Source of the DNA: Sedimentitalea todarodis
GTDB taxonomy: Bacteria; Pseudomonadota; Alphaproteobacteria; Rhodobacterales; Rhodobacteraceae
Direction of reading: 5' to 3'
Assembly: GCF_032595355.1 (NCBI RefSeq)
Contig: NZ_JASMWN010000003.1
Coordinates: 186,001 to 250,000, forward strand
Length of the DNA stretch: 64,000 bases
Both the position numbers and the translations under genes were made by a program. Positions 27,870 to 37,863 of the stretch are shown here, in pieces. The notes under the pieces are model-generated. The model ran no database searches and was not told where the DNA came from. It saw nothing but the letters and a program-made list of their open reading frames with translations. The first letter of the stretch is position 1, and every line of letters begins with the position of its first letter.

Positions 27870-29813
27870 CTAGGGCAACACATCGAATGGCATCGCAAAG
27901 ACATATTCACCATCCGGCGCGCCTTCATAGAGCGGGGTCCAGACATCCGGGTCGAGCAACCATTTGCGATATTGTGCCAGTTTCTGCCGCATCCCGTCCA
28001 GAATGGCCCGCCTGTTCATCGCGCTTTGCGCCCAGCGATCCTCGGTCGTCAACATCAACTGGCTTTCATAAGGAAGATCATCAAGGAATTCGAGCGCGCC
28101 GCCCAACGTGTCGCTTTCGGTGTTGATCAACCGATCGGGGTTCTGCGCCATTCGTGCCACGACATCCCGCACCTGGGTGAAAAAACTCGCCGCATCTTCC
28201 GCGCTCCGGCTCTGTTCGCCAAGCGTCAAGAGTTGCGACAGCAAGTCGGCCATCGTCGCCATTTCGTTCTTGGTCACCAGCAACCGCGGTTCGATGGCCA
28301 GTTTTGACGGATCCTCGACCGCCTTTTCCGACACCCAGCCTTCGATCACATCTGGCGCCTGGGTGCCACGCAACCGGCCCAGATAGGCCAGTTGCAGGGC
28401 AAGACCCAGATTGACCATCTCCTGGCCGGTATCTTCGGGTGCGAGCACGGGTGCGTCATTGCGTGCAACGCGAATCACATCGGTAATCGCAGTGACCAGC
28501 CGCGTGACAGAATCCTGCAAGGCCTGCGGCGATCCATCTTCGATCCCGTAATAGAAGGTGTCTTCGTGAAACCGCGACAGATCGCGATACTGCGCGGCGG
28601 CATAGGCATGTTGAGCCTCGCCGCCTGCCGGGGTCTGCAGGTGCAGGGTCATGATTGCAACACCCTTGTCCTGCGCATCCCGCTGCAATTCCTTGGCCCC
28701 AATCTGGGTTCGGGCATTGGGATCACGCACGTCCTTGGGACCGGCATCGGTGATCAGGATCACGATCCTGGCGTCGAACGGATCGCGACCGCCACCGCTC
28801 CAGTCGGTGAGATCGACCGCATCTTCCACACCGGCCAGGCTGTCTTCGTTGAAGCCCGGCGAATTGATCTGCGCGACACGGGTTGCGGCGCGGATCGTGG
28901 CTACGACCGGGGTCTGATCCTGACGACGTTGCAATGGCAACAATGTGCGCGTCCGGTATTCCAGTTCGGGCGTGGTCTCGGTGTTGTCGCGAAATGCGAC
29001 GACACCGAACTGCACCCGCTTACCGATCTCGGTGCCCTGCAAATCGTCAACGATCTGTTCCACCGCCGCCTGCGTACGCTGGATGTAGGGTTCCATCGAC
29101 TGGGTGGTATCAAAAACAAAGACGATCCCGGCATCAAAACTGTCGGCTTGCGCCTGCGCCGGCTCTGTTGCTTCGCGCAGCGGCACCGAGGCGACCTTCA
29201 TCAACAGGTTTTCCTCGTAGTTCAGCGGATGCAGATCCTGAACAAAATCAAGGATCGGCATCAGGTAAAGCTGATCGACGATGTTGACGTATTCCGGCGG
29301 TTCCACGGCGACGATCCCGCGCGCTTCCGGGACGCTTCCGGCCGCGACTTCGGCCAGCATCCGGGTCTGCGTCTCGCGCAGTGATTCGTGTTCCATCATC
29401 CGGCGCAGCTGGGCTTCGCTCTCAAAGAGAAACTGCCGCGCTCGCCCCGCGCGGTTGGTAAAGGCCGCTACGATGTTCTGTTTCCAGGGCACGACCGATC
29501 CGGCCTGCACCCAACCGGTCGCCCCGCCGCTGATCGAAGGGCCGGCCTGGAACCAGCCCGGTTGAACATCATAGATGTAGAGCGGCTGAAACGCAGGATA
29601 ACCGCGCGTCGCGGCCTCACCCGGCGTTGGATAGCTGAGCGCGCCGGGGCGGGTCAGAACCCGTTGATAGACTGTCTTGCGCCCTTCGACGAGCAAGGGC
29701 CGTTCCGTACCCTGCGCCACCGCGACCACCGGAACAACCATCGGCATCATCAGGACGACACAGCCCGCAATGGCCGCACGCACATGAAACCAGTTACGAA
29801 CAGAAATCATCAT
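27870..29813 (-). CDS. Secreted von Willebrand factor A protein with an SH3-like N-terminal domain
   Basis: A 647-residue exported protein. Residues 1-34 are a signal peptide ending near AVAQG. Residues 70-115 look like a bacterial SH3-like fold (LYIYDVQPGWFQAG, GATGWVQAGSVVPWK). Residues 228-440 are a VWA domain with the metal site D235-T-T237-Q-S239 (a DxTxS variant of DxSxS) and a second acidic loop LITDAGPKD. The remaining 200 residues are helical and unrecognised. The MIDAS is intact enough to bind metal and a ligand. The gene overlaps the upstream membrane-protein gene by 20 bases and is followed by the ABC ATPase. A second ATG three bases downstream is an equally possible start. Confidence 0.85.
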   Translation of the reverse strand: MMISVRNWFHVRAAIAGCVVLMMPMVVPVVAVAQGTERPLLVEGRKTVYQRVLTRPGALSYPTPGEAATRGYPAFQPLYIYDVQPGWFQAGPSISGGATGWVQAGSVVPWKQNIVAAFTNRAGRARQFLFESEAQLRRMMEHESLRETQTRMLAEVAAGSVPEARGIVAVEPPEYVNIVDQLYLMPILDFVQDLHPLNYEENLLMKVASVPLREATEPAQAQADSFDAGIVFVFDTTQSMEPYIQRTQAAVEQIVDDLQGTEIGKRVQFGVVAFRDNTETTPELEYRTRTLLPLQRRQDQTPVVATIRAATRVAQINSPGFNEDSLAGVEDAVDLTDWSGGGRDPFDARIVILITDAGPKDVRDPNARTQIGAKELQRDAQDKGVAIMTLHLQTPAGGEAQHAYAAAQYRDLSRFHEDTFYYGIEDGSPQALQDSVTRLVTAITDVIRVARNDAPVLAPEDTGQEMVNLGLALQLAYLGRLRGTQAPDVIEGWVSEKAVEDPSKLAIEPRLLVTKNEMATMADLLSQLLTLGEQSRSAEDAASFFTQVRDVVARMAQNPDRLINTESDTLGGALEFLDDLPYESQLMLTTEDRWAQSAMNRRAILDGMRQKLAQYRKWLLDPDVWTPLYEGAPDGEYVFAMPFDVLP

Positions 29814-30822
29814 AAGCCCCTCTGGCTAAGGTCGCGTCATCGTCGGCCAAACGCTCGCATGTCTTGCTCAGGTTCTCGGCTGCTGCATCGGATCCGGCGT
29901 TGACCGCACGCGCATAGTATTCCGCCGCCTGCGCCGGATCATCCACAAATGTGAGACCGGTCAGATTCTCGATCCTCGGATCCAGCGATTCGCCATCATA
30001 GAGCGTGCCAAACAACAACAGCGCATCCGGATCATCGACTGCTGCGGCCTCTTCCACAAGGCTAAGCGCGGTATCCGGCTGAACATCCGATCCGCAGGCA
30101 CGGATCGCGTCGGCAATTGCGACAAAGCCCCCCCTGGTCGCGGCAAGTGTTGCACGGCTGCAGGGCTCAGCTTGCCCGGTCGCGAGGGGCGCGGGCGCGG
30201 GCGCGGGTTCCGGGTCCGGCCAGAAATACCAAGCGAGGAATGCCCCGACCAACACTACTGCCAACAGCAAGGGCAACAACCACGACCGACCGGGTTCGGG
30301 TTCGACGCCCAACTCCTCGGGTGCGTTTTCAGTCGCGACGGGACGTTCGGGAACGACGATCCCGTCATCCTCGGGGCTGTCCAGTTCCACCGTCCCGACT
30401 CGCCGGTCGATGATCTCGGCCTGCTTGCGGCCAACCGGCTGCAACCCGCCCAACACCGCAGCGCCCGCACGCTGAGGAACATTGTCTGGCCAGCTTACTT
30501 CATGGGTTCGACCGGCCAAGGTGAAACGCAAAGGCGCGTATTCATCTAGCTGATTGACAATCTCCGGCCCGATCCGCACCCAATCTGCACCATCGTGCCG
30601 ATACACTTCGTAAGGCCCGAACTCGTATCGCTCCGTCTGCCAAAGCGCCTTGCCAATGCCGCCAGACGCGTCGGTATCTTTGGCGCGCGCCAGCCAGCGC
30701 TCGCCAAATGCATCAAAGACAGCGACATGCTGCGGCCCGTCCGGCAGGCTGCCTGTCTCAAGCTCCAGAAACGCAAAACCACCGGCAGGCTCCTGCGGGT
30801 CGGGGTGAACCCGCAAGGTCAT
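29794..30822 (-). CDS. Single-span membrane protein with Sel1-like repeats
   Basis: The 342-residue protein has an N-terminal soluble domain (1-145) with many Trp and Tyr that I do not recognise, an acidic linker, one membrane helix at 181-201 (WLLPLLLAVVLVGAFLAWYF), a Pro/Ala linker and a C-terminal region with Sel1-like helical repeats (DPDALLLFGTLYDG, DPAQAAEYYARAVNAGSDAAAENL). The likely topology is N-terminus in the cytoplasm and repeats in the periplasm. Its start overlaps the SrfC stop as ATGA. It may link the cytoplasmic SrfB/SrfC proteins to the periplasmic VWA protein encoded next; that is inference from order and topology. Confidence 0.75.
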   Translation of the reverse strand: MTLRVHPDPQEPAGGFAFLELETGSLPDGPQHVAVFDAFGERWLARAKDTDASGGIGKALWQTERYEFGPYEVYRHDGADWVRIGPEIVNQLDEYAPLRFTLAGRTHEVSWPDNVPQRAGAAVLGGLQPVGRKQAEIIDRRVGTVELDSPEDDGIVVPERPVATENAPEELGVEPEPGRSWLLPLLLAVVLVGAFLAWYFWPDPEPAPAPAPLATGQAEPCSRATLAATRGGFVAIADAIRACGSDVQPDTALSLVEEAAAVDDPDALLLFGTLYDGESLDPRIENLTGLTFVDDPAQAAEYYARAVNAGSDAAAENLSKTCERLADDDATLARGAYDDFCS

Positions 30823-33467
30823 GCGGCAGACGGCCCGGTCAACGAGGCAAGAATTTGGCCAAGGCGCAGGTTCTGTTCGATGTTGATTTCACCACCGGCA
30901 CCATCCTTGGCATTGGCAAGCGCAACGGCATCCAGGGCAAACACCCAGTCGCTCCACATTTGCTCTGCCATCGCCTTGGGCGTTGCTGGCAAGTCGTCGA
31001 CGCTATCAGCGGCGGGCGGCGCGCTGAAGATCGCGCGGTTCCCGCCATCGGAGGTCTGCACCTGCGGGCGGTCGGATTCCGCCACGTCCAGCATGCCCAG
31101 AGTAGACACAAACCGGTTGATGCTCTCCGCACCCAGGATCGAGGCAGGCTGTGCCTGTTTCTCGACTGTCAGCCCGAAGTTGATTTCCTTGAGCCCTTCC
31201 GCCGTGTCCCGACCCAATCCGGTCCGTCGCGCGGCATGTATCAGCTCTGCCACCAGATCGCCTGCCGTGACATCGCCCAGCCCATAGGCTTTGCGACGCA
31301 GACGGTCATCGCGAAACTGCTTCATCCGGTCGATCCAGAGCTCGATCGCTGTTTCGGACTGAAACTGTTCCAGCGTCATGGTGCGGACATCCGGCTGGCT
31401 CACATCTTCAGCTTGAACGGTTGGATCCGGACGCGCTGGCCGGCCGGGGCGCTGCAAGACCGGGGCATCGGCAGTTGCCGGGCTGCTACCGCCGCCTGCC
31501 GCGCTCACAGCGCTGGTGATCCGGACAGAGCTTGGCACCCGCGCGATACGGCCCTCGATCTCGTCCTGATCGACCATCAGCGCCGCGAGTACCGCACCAA
31601 AGCGGTGCCGCGCCAAGGCGTCTTCCAGATCGTCGATGATCCGGCTTACAACTTGTTTCTTCTCGGCAATTCGGGTTTGCAAATCATCGGCCACATGGAA
31701 CGGACTGATCGCCTGTCTGAGTTCCTGCCGCGCCTGATCAAGCTGCGCACCAATCTGGCGCAGCTTGCTGTCGGGTTTGCAGACTCTTTCGAGCGCCGAA
31801 ATCAGGTAACCGACACCGCCGTCGTTCAATGACATTGCCGCATCCCAAGCTGCGGACGGATCGGCAAAGTGGCGTCTCACCGACGGAGCCGCCAGACAAC
31901 CCGCGCGCAGTTCGGCAATGCGAGGCTGCTTTTCAGGTCGAATGCGGGTTTCGCGTTTGCCCGCGTCATACTCCATCAACCCGTCGACATAATAGTTCGG
32001 ATTGCGCAGCCAGAAACAGTTGGAAAACGGTTTGTCCGGGGTCCATTCCCCGACCCAGTTGTCACTGCCGCGTCCGAATTTTTCCAGGAGCGACGCAGCC
32101 ATGCGCCGTTCAAACCGGGTCTCATCGCCACCTTCTGCCGCGGAATCTCCCAGATGCTTGTCAAATTTGGTCAGCACCACAAACAGCACGCAATCGGTCT
32201 GTGCCCGCAATTGGGGCGTCGCCCCATGCGTATTTCCGATCCAGTTCTGGACAAGGCCCGGCAGATCGACGGTTTCCATGTTACTGTCCGGAACGCAGAG
32301 CAACATCGAGGTGATTTCCTGATTTTGCACATATCTATCAAATAGATAGGCGACCTTTCCGCGCAGCAGGAGTTCGGGCAGTATCTGCTCTGCACCGCCC
32401 GCGAATGCCTTGTTCAAATCCTGCTCAAAGCGATTTCTCGCGCCGGGGAAATCCAGCAGATCCGTTTCCGAGAACATCGCCGAGGGCAGCGATTGCATCG
32501 GCAGCACCAATTCTGCCGCCAGACCGCACACGACGGACCGGGGCAACGTTACCGGAGACCGCCCTTTTGCGACCACCGACAGCGGTGCACCGTCTGCCGA
32601 ACCCGACAGCGTCTTGACGTCGATGATCGAGGTTTCGCGCGGTACCAGGGCATTCAACCCGGCAAAGACCTCTTCGGCGTGACCAAGTTGTGCCAGAGCA
32701 TCGGCCAACCGGACATACAGATCGCAAAACGCCTGATGCCCGCCCCAGAGCGGAGCAAGGAATGCGGCGCGGTCCGCAATGTCCAATGTCGGTGCAATCG
32801 TCGCCGCCTCTTCCCAGAACGGGCGCAGAGCCACGGCATAGGCCTCGCGGCCAAAGGCGGCTTCGACGTATTCGCCGATCTCGTAAACGTCGTCGCTGGT
32901 CATCCCGGCACGCGCGCCGACGGCACGGGCCTTGAAGGCATCAAGATGCGCGGCAATCTCGGTGGGCTCGGGGCTGACTTCCGACCGGTCGCCATCCATG
33001 AAGAAACTGTTGAGCAAGGTGCGCACGATGTCCGCTTCGCTCAGCAATGTAAGCCGCACCGGGTATCCGTCAGGCGTAGGCGCACGGTCCATGGTGAAAC
33101 GTGTCACCAGCCCGGTGCTTTCGCCTTCGCCTTCGGGATTGATTTCGCGGATATAGTCCAGCGTCCCGCCCGGCCCGTCAAAATCGGCAACCAGCGGCCC
33201 ATCCGGGGGACGAGCCAGAACCGAAACGAGAAACGACTTTCCCGCCTGACTCGGGCCAAAGACGCTGACCGACATGCGGGTTTGGGCAGCGCGGGCCAAC
33301 CTGCGCGCACGGCGCGCATTGCGGCGCATCATATGCACGAGAGACTTGGTTTCGGCCCCGACCAGTTCCGAATTTTCCGGGTCTTCGATCCACGCCTGTG
33401 CCTGTGCGGTCAATTCCGCGAACTCGGTGCAATCCCCGGCCAGCAGTTGTTGGTCTTGTGCCGTCAT
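30819..33467 (-). CDS. srfC: SrfC-family protein, dynamin-like GTPase
   Basis: A large cytoplasmic protein of 882 residues matching the SrfC/bacterial virulence factor family. The P-loop GPSQAGKS is at residues 71-78, a G3-like DFPG at 339-342 and a G4-like TKFD at 433-436, so the N-terminal half is a P-loop GTPase with a long insertion between the first and third motifs, similar to dynamin-like proteins. The C-terminal half is mainly helical, with a probable coiled coil around residues 575-640. The start at 33467 (MTAQDQQ) follows AGGGTGACGAGT and leaves a 13-base gap after srfB. Salmonella SrfC gives the name; the biochemical role is not established. An ATPase rather than GTPase activity cannot be excluded. 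Confidence 0.85.
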   Translation of the reverse strand: MTAQDQQLLAGDCTEFAELTAQAQAWIEDPENSELVGAETKSLVHMMRRNARRARRLARAAQTRMSVSVFGPSQAGKSFLVSVLARPPDGPLVADFDGPGGTLDYIREINPEGEGESTGLVTRFTMDRAPTPDGYPVRLTLLSEADIVRTLLNSFFMDGDRSEVSPEPTEIAAHLDAFKARAVGARAGMTSDDVYEIGEYVEAAFGREAYAVALRPFWEEAATIAPTLDIADRAAFLAPLWGGHQAFCDLYVRLADALAQLGHAEEVFAGLNALVPRETSIIDVKTLSGSADGAPLSVVAKGRSPVTLPRSVVCGLAAELVLPMQSLPSAMFSETDLLDFPGARNRFEQDLNKAFAGGAEQILPELLLRGKVAYLFDRYVQNQEITSMLLCVPDSNMETVDLPGLVQNWIGNTHGATPQLRAQTDCVLFVVLTKFDKHLGDSAAEGGDETRFERRMAASLLEKFGRGSDNWVGEWTPDKPFSNCFWLRNPNYYVDGLMEYDAGKRETRIRPEKQPRIAELRAGCLAAPSVRRHFADPSAAWDAAMSLNDGGVGYLISALERVCKPDSKLRQIGAQLDQARQELRQAISPFHVADDLQTRIAEKKQVVSRIIDDLEDALARHRFGAVLAALMVDQDEIEGRIARVPSSVRITSAVSAAGGGSSPATADAPVLQRPGRPARPDPTVQAEDVSQPDVRTMTLEQFQSETAIELWIDRMKQFRDDRLRRKAYGLGDVTAGDLVAELIHAARRTGLGRDTAEGLKEINFGLTVEKQAQPASILGAESINRFVSTLGMLDVAESDRPQVQTSDGGNRAIFSAPPAADSVDDLPATPKAMAEQMWSDWVFALDAVALANAKDGAGGEINIEQNLRLGQILASLTGPSAA

Positions 33468-33480
33468 ACTCGTCACCCTC

Positions 33481-36400
33481 TCACAACCGGAACAGGCCGG
33501 TATCGATCCAGTAGTCATCCTGGAACCCCAGCGTGTGCAGCCGCAATTCGACCTCGCCCACCTTCATGCCGGTGCCTTCGTTGTCTTCAAGTTCGGTCAC
33601 TGCAAATGCCTCGCGCATTGCCTCGCGGCGCAGGGCCGTTTCGCTGGTTTCACGGTCAGGATCCTCGTCGAATTCGCTTCGCTCGAACGTCACGGTCAAC
33701 GGCGCGCGCGATTGGGCCGATTGTGTTGCGAAGTCCAGCCGGTAGAGCGGCGTCGTCGTCCAGCGTTCCAGCGGCAATTGCCGGGATCCCAGATAGATCG
33801 GGGTATACATGGTCGTTCGCGCCATCAGGTCGCTTTCCGTCTTGCGGGCGTCCAGATCAACATCGGCAAACAGGACACGTTCGGCCATGATCTGCCCCGA
33901 CGTGTCCATTTCGCCGATGTAGCGCGCGGTAGACTGCATGCGAAAGGCACTGGTCGTCACCTTGAAATTCGGGATGCGACCGTCGCTGAGCGCGATCAGC
34001 ATACCGCCCACGGCGACCGTCGATTTGGGATCGCCGATCCGCTGCGTGACCGGATCGCGAAACGGATACCAACGCCCGGTCTTGTAGTCATGCATGGAAA
34101 TCAGCCGGTTGGGTGGAACGACCAGCATTTCCTCGAGGATCGCACGCACCGCCGGCAACCGCGAGGGCCGCCCGGTCAGCAGGACCACGTCCACACCCAG
34201 GTGCGCGATCACCTCTGCCAGGTTGCTTAGTGCCTTTTGAAACACCTCGCGCGCGATGGCATCCACATCTTCGCGGCTGAACGTCAACTGCACATCGGCC
34301 AGCCGAAAGTCGCTGGCCCCCAGATCACGCGCTGCATCTTCGATATAGGCAATGAGCGCAACCGGCATATGCAGGTCGTCCTCTGCCGTTTCATCAAGCG
34401 GCAAGACGTCGCGAATGCCGAGCGACAGCGGTTCAAACTCGACCGCCGTTTCGCAGGTCTTGAGGATGGCCACCGCGAGCGGCATCAGCGCGCGCAGGGC
34501 GAACTGGCGGCGCTTCTGTACGCTCTGCTGGTCCATCCCGCCGATATCGCCCGCGAACAATTCGCGCAGCTTTTCCCCCACGAACCGTCCGCCCGCCTGT
34601 TCAATCGACTGCTGCAAGCCGGGCAGGATGATCGCCGCGATGACCCGCTGCAGCATGTCATCTCCCGCCACGCGAAACCCTTCGCGGAAGGTCTGGCGCG
34701 GATGCAGGACCCGCCCCGCTTCGCCCCAGTAGGTCGTGACCATGAGATCGGTGGTGCCACCGCCGATGTCGATGCAGGCCAACCGCAGAGACGGTGCCGC
34801 CGCCTGCCCCGGCTCTTGCGCGCGCGGCCTGCCTTTCAGCGTCAGGAAACGATCAATACGGCCATCAAATTTCTGGGTGAGTTCCGAATAGAGGTAGACC
34901 ATCTGGGTCGCGCTGGCCTCGTCCCATTCGACAATCAGGTCCGGCATCCGGCTGATCGAACTCTCGCTGTCGCGCAGCCCCATCATCGCCCAGACCAGTG
35001 CCAGCGCCCCCTTGGCCTTGGAGCGAATGATCGCTTGTTCCTGCGCGGTCGTCGCAGTCGGCAGGGTCAGGATGATCCGGTCAAGCCGGCGCGGGAGCTC
35101 CGATTGCGGGCGGCGGGCCCGGCTGGCCGGTGCGTTCACCTGGATCAGCGCGTGGGATATGATTTCGGCGAGCATGAAGCCGAACAGCGATGCCCGCGAG
35201 AATCGGGGGCGGATGGCGGGGGTCTTCGGGGTCTTGCCGCGCGGGCGCAGTCGCGCCTTTTCATCGGCCACGATCTGCTCCAGCACATCACCCGCCTCGT
35301 TCAGATGGCGCATCGCCGCGCGCAGCCCCTTGGGCAGATTGGTGGGATCGGAATGATGGTGAAAACGCCAGTCCTGCAAGACCGGCTTGTCATCCCACAG
35401 ATACCGCTTGGGGCTGGACAGTCCGGAGGCGGTTTCGGTGCCTTCCTCTCCTGCCACCAGCCGCAGGGCTTCGGGCCCCATCCGCACAAAGCTGGGCCAG
35501 AGGAAGGCATTGCGCCGCCCTGACCGGCTGGCATAGCGCTCGTCACCCAAGCGATGCTCGGAAAACTCGACCCGGCTTTCGAACAGGCCGGAATAGTGAA
35601 ATTCGGGCCGCGACAGATCACGAACTTCCAGCGGAAAAGACCGTGCCAGATCAAGCCGGGACTCGCCTGGGAACCGCTCGATCAAGATGCCGCAGGTGCG
35701 CGAATTGCCCACGTCCAGAACCAGTTCGACTTCGACCGGTGCGGTGCTGTCATAGGCGCTGACGGTATTGGCAAAGCGCAGTTTCGGAATACGCACGGCA
35801 TGGTCGATCAGCCGCAGGTAAGCCAGGTATCGCGCCCAGTGTTCGAATTTGTGGGGCAGGTCGTCATGCGTGATCCGACGCCCGGGTCGCTCTGCCCGCT
35901 TGTAGGACATGAACAGGTCATCGAGCCAGTCCGACACCCATTTCTGCAAGTCCAGCATCTGCCCGTCACTCGCCGGGTCAAGCCGCCGCAGGAACCAATC
36001 CATCCGCGCAGGGTCGGCCACAAAACGGAAATCGCGTGATTTCTCGGCATCGCTGCGCTCGGGCGCAAGATATTGAAAACTCTGGTCCCCATCGATCAGC
36101 GCGGTATCCAATGCCAGTTGCACACGGTGCGTATCGCCGGTCAGCGGATCGGGCTCGTCCAGTTCAACCGTTCGCATCCGCGCCCAGCTAGACGGGCCGG
36201 GGTCGAACCGTTCTTCTCCTCCTGCCCCGCGGTCGGTCTTGACCCGCAGTACCGGAACCGGAATCCACTTTGACAGGAACGGCTCGAGCGCAGCGACGGA
36301 TCGCACTGAATATTCGTCATCCTCAGGTGTCGCAGCCTCTTCCACCACAACGTCGCTTTCCGCGTCGCCAGTCAGTGGCAGCAAGGCCCATTCCTCGGCG

Positions 36401-36561
36401 GCTTCGGTGCCGCCAACCACCCGTTCGACGAAACGGGCGTTCTTCAGTTCGATCTTGTCCATGCGGAAACCAAAATCGAGGATCTGCGTACCCGAGTACG
36501 GAACAAGCGTCACCTCGTCCCGCCACTCGACCAACTGCGCCAGGTGTTCAGATTGCTGCAT
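33481..36561 (-). CDS. srfB: SrfB-family protein, actin/Hsp70-fold ATPase
   Basis: The 1026-residue protein matches the SrfB family. Its ASKHA nucleotide-binding motifs are visible: phosphate-1 DVGNSRTCG at 283-291, phosphate-2 DIGGGTTD at 598-605 and an adenosine motif LLTGRPSRLPAVR at about 830. The first 275 residues form a separate domain of unknown fold, and a large insertion lies between the two phosphate loops. I place it in the cytoplasm because there is no signal or membrane helix. The start at 36561 (MQQSEHL) has AGGCAGG upstream and is 5 bases after the SrfA-like stop. Srf proteins were named as SsrB-regulated factors in Salmonella; no molecular function is proven. Confidence 0.88.
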   Translation of the reverse strand: MQQSEHLAQLVEWRDEVTLVPYSGTQILDFGFRMDKIELKNARFVERVVGGTEAAEEWALLPLTGDAESDVVVEEAATPEDDEYSVRSVAALEPFLSKWIPVPVLRVKTDRGAGGEERFDPGPSSWARMRTVELDEPDPLTGDTHRVQLALDTALIDGDQSFQYLAPERSDAEKSRDFRFVADPARMDWFLRRLDPASDGQMLDLQKWVSDWLDDLFMSYKRAERPGRRITHDDLPHKFEHWARYLAYLRLIDHAVRIPKLRFANTVSAYDSTAPVEVELVLDVGNSRTCGILIERFPGESRLDLARSFPLEVRDLSRPEFHYSGLFESRVEFSEHRLGDERYASRSGRRNAFLWPSFVRMGPEALRLVAGEEGTETASGLSSPKRYLWDDKPVLQDWRFHHHSDPTNLPKGLRAAMRHLNEAGDVLEQIVADEKARLRPRGKTPKTPAIRPRFSRASLFGFMLAEIISHALIQVNAPASRARRPQSELPRRLDRIILTLPTATTAQEQAIIRSKAKGALALVWAMMGLRDSESSISRMPDLIVEWDEASATQMVYLYSELTQKFDGRIDRFLTLKGRPRAQEPGQAAAPSLRLACIDIGGGTTDLMVTTYWGEAGRVLHPRQTFREGFRVAGDDMLQRVIAAIILPGLQQSIEQAGGRFVGEKLRELFAGDIGGMDQQSVQKRRQFALRALMPLAVAILKTCETAVEFEPLSLGIRDVLPLDETAEDDLHMPVALIAYIEDAARDLGASDFRLADVQLTFSREDVDAIAREVFQKALSNLAEVIAHLGVDVVLLTGRPSRLPAVRAILEEMLVVPPNRLISMHDYKTGRWYPFRDPVTQRIGDPKSTVAVGGMLIALSDGRIPNFKVTTSAFRMQSTARYIGEMDTSGQIMAERVLFADVDLDARKTESDLMARTTMYTPIYLGSRQLPLERWTTTPLYRLDFATQSAQSRAPLTVTFERSEFDEDPDRETSETALRREAMREAFAVTELEDNEGTGMKVGEVELRLHTLGFQDDYWIDTGLFRL

Positions 36562-36566
36562 CCTGC

Positions 36567-37856
36567 CTACCTCGAAATACTTATATTTAGCGACCACTCG
36601 GGGGCCTTGTCACTGACTGTACCAGAATATGTCAGGCTTCGGCCATCCCGCCGCAAGACATGCAGCGTCACCGGCTTGTCGCCGTCGCCCCGATTGCTCT
36701 TGAGCCGCACCTTGACCTTGTAGAGTCCGGGCGTTGCCTTATCGAATACGATGTTTTCCACCGGATCCTCGATCGCACCCGCCCGTGTCACATTCGCGTC
36801 CAGATCAAGCGTCCCGTCACAATCGCCCCGGTTGGAATAGGAGATCGTTTGCCCGGACGGACACGTCACCGCCAGATCAATGTCATCCAGCGTGTTCCAG
36901 GAGAGCGCAAAGTTCAGTTCGGCACGCCGCGCCCCACGCGCATCAAGATCACGTATGACATCCTTGCTGTCGCGCTCGGTCTTGTCCTGGGGTTCAGGTG
37001 TCGGTGTCTGCACAGGCTCCGGCGTTTCCACCGGGGGCTTGTCTGGTGTCGGGGCCGCATCCGGCGTGGTGGGCAACACCGGGATCGTCGCCTGACAGGC
37101 CCGATCCAACAGGGCGAGTTCATGCTGCAGCGCCGCGATTTCATCTTCCAGAACCTGCCGTTCGACCGGTATCGCGGAAATCTCAGGCGCGGGTCTTGGA
37201 CAAAAGAACAATCGACCGCCATTCAGCCCGCAGGGCGCGATCATCAGGTAGAGGATGTACGCCAGCATCGCCGCCAGCAGCAGCCACCCGAGTAAAATCA
37301 GCCACCACCAGGTCCTTGATCGAGGCGGATCAGCCTCGACCGCAGTGCCCGCGGGCGCAATCGTTTGCGGCCGTGGCACCATTGCCGTCAGGATGCCGCG
37401 CACCGATTTGCGTTCCGCACCAAGCCAGGCCCAATGCACCAGAACGGGCTGCACCGAACCATCAGGTTGGCGCACCGCGTGGATCATCGACTCCGAGGGG
37501 ATTTCGATGGCATTGTTCAACGCCTCTGCCAGACGTTGATCCTGGACGTCAGGGCTGTCCGCCAGACTCTCTGCTTCGCTCCGAATATCCGCGATGAGAT
37601 GACCCAGCCGATCACGCAATTCGGCGGCAGCGTCTTCTCCCAGATCGGCGATTGGCACCGCCCTGCCCGTGACCGGAGCATACCAATCGATCATGTCGCC
37701 ATGCTCGGTTGCCACAGGTTCGGCAAACAGGTTGGCGTGCTCTGGCGAAAGCCGGCTGCGGACAGTATCGCTTACCAGTTCGTAGGACCGCTGCGCCGCA
37801 GATCCCAACGGTTGCAGCCCTTCGGAGGACGTGGTGGCGAGCAGGGTCTCGAACAT
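36567..37856 (-). CDS. SrfA-like membrane protein with C-terminal DUF2135/YfaP-like domain
   Basis: The 429-residue protein begins with a cytoplasmic domain of about 160 residues (LFAEP, WYAPVTG, ADSPDVQDQRLAEAL, VLVHWAWL) that also occurs in the neighbouring protease-bearing protein. One membrane helix follows (183-206), then the juxtamembrane motif CGL-x5-FFC (209-219), a heptad helix (230-255), a Pro/Thr linker and a C-terminal beta-sandwich (305-429) resembling DUF2135/YfaP: LSWNTLDDIDLAVTCPSG and PGLYKVKVRLKSN. The periplasmic sandwich is a likely binding module. Length, architecture and position before srfB support the SrfA assignment, but similarity to Salmonella SrfA needs a profile search. 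The start at 37856 lies 7 bases past the protease gene. Confidence 0.75.
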   Translation of the reverse strand: MFETLLATTSSEGLQPLGSAAQRSYELVSDTVRSRLSPEHANLFAEPVATEHGDMIDWYAPVTGRAVPIADLGEDAAAELRDRLGHLIADIRSEAESLADSPDVQDQRLAEALNNAIEIPSESMIHAVRQPDGSVQPVLVHWAWLGAERKSVRGILTAMVPRPQTIAPAGTAVEADPPRSRTWWWLILLGWLLLAAMLAYILYLMIAPCGLNGGRLFFCPRPAPEISAIPVERQVLEDEIAALQHELALLDRACQATIPVLPTTPDAAPTPDKPPVETPEPVQTPTPEPQDKTERDSKDVIRDLDARGARRAELNFALSWNTLDDIDLAVTCPSGQTISYSNRGDCDGTLDLDANVTRAGAIEDPVENIVFDKATPGLYKVKVRLKSNRGDGDKPVTLHVLRRDGRSLTYSGTVSDKAPEWSLNISISR

Positions 37857-37863
37857 GCGCGGC

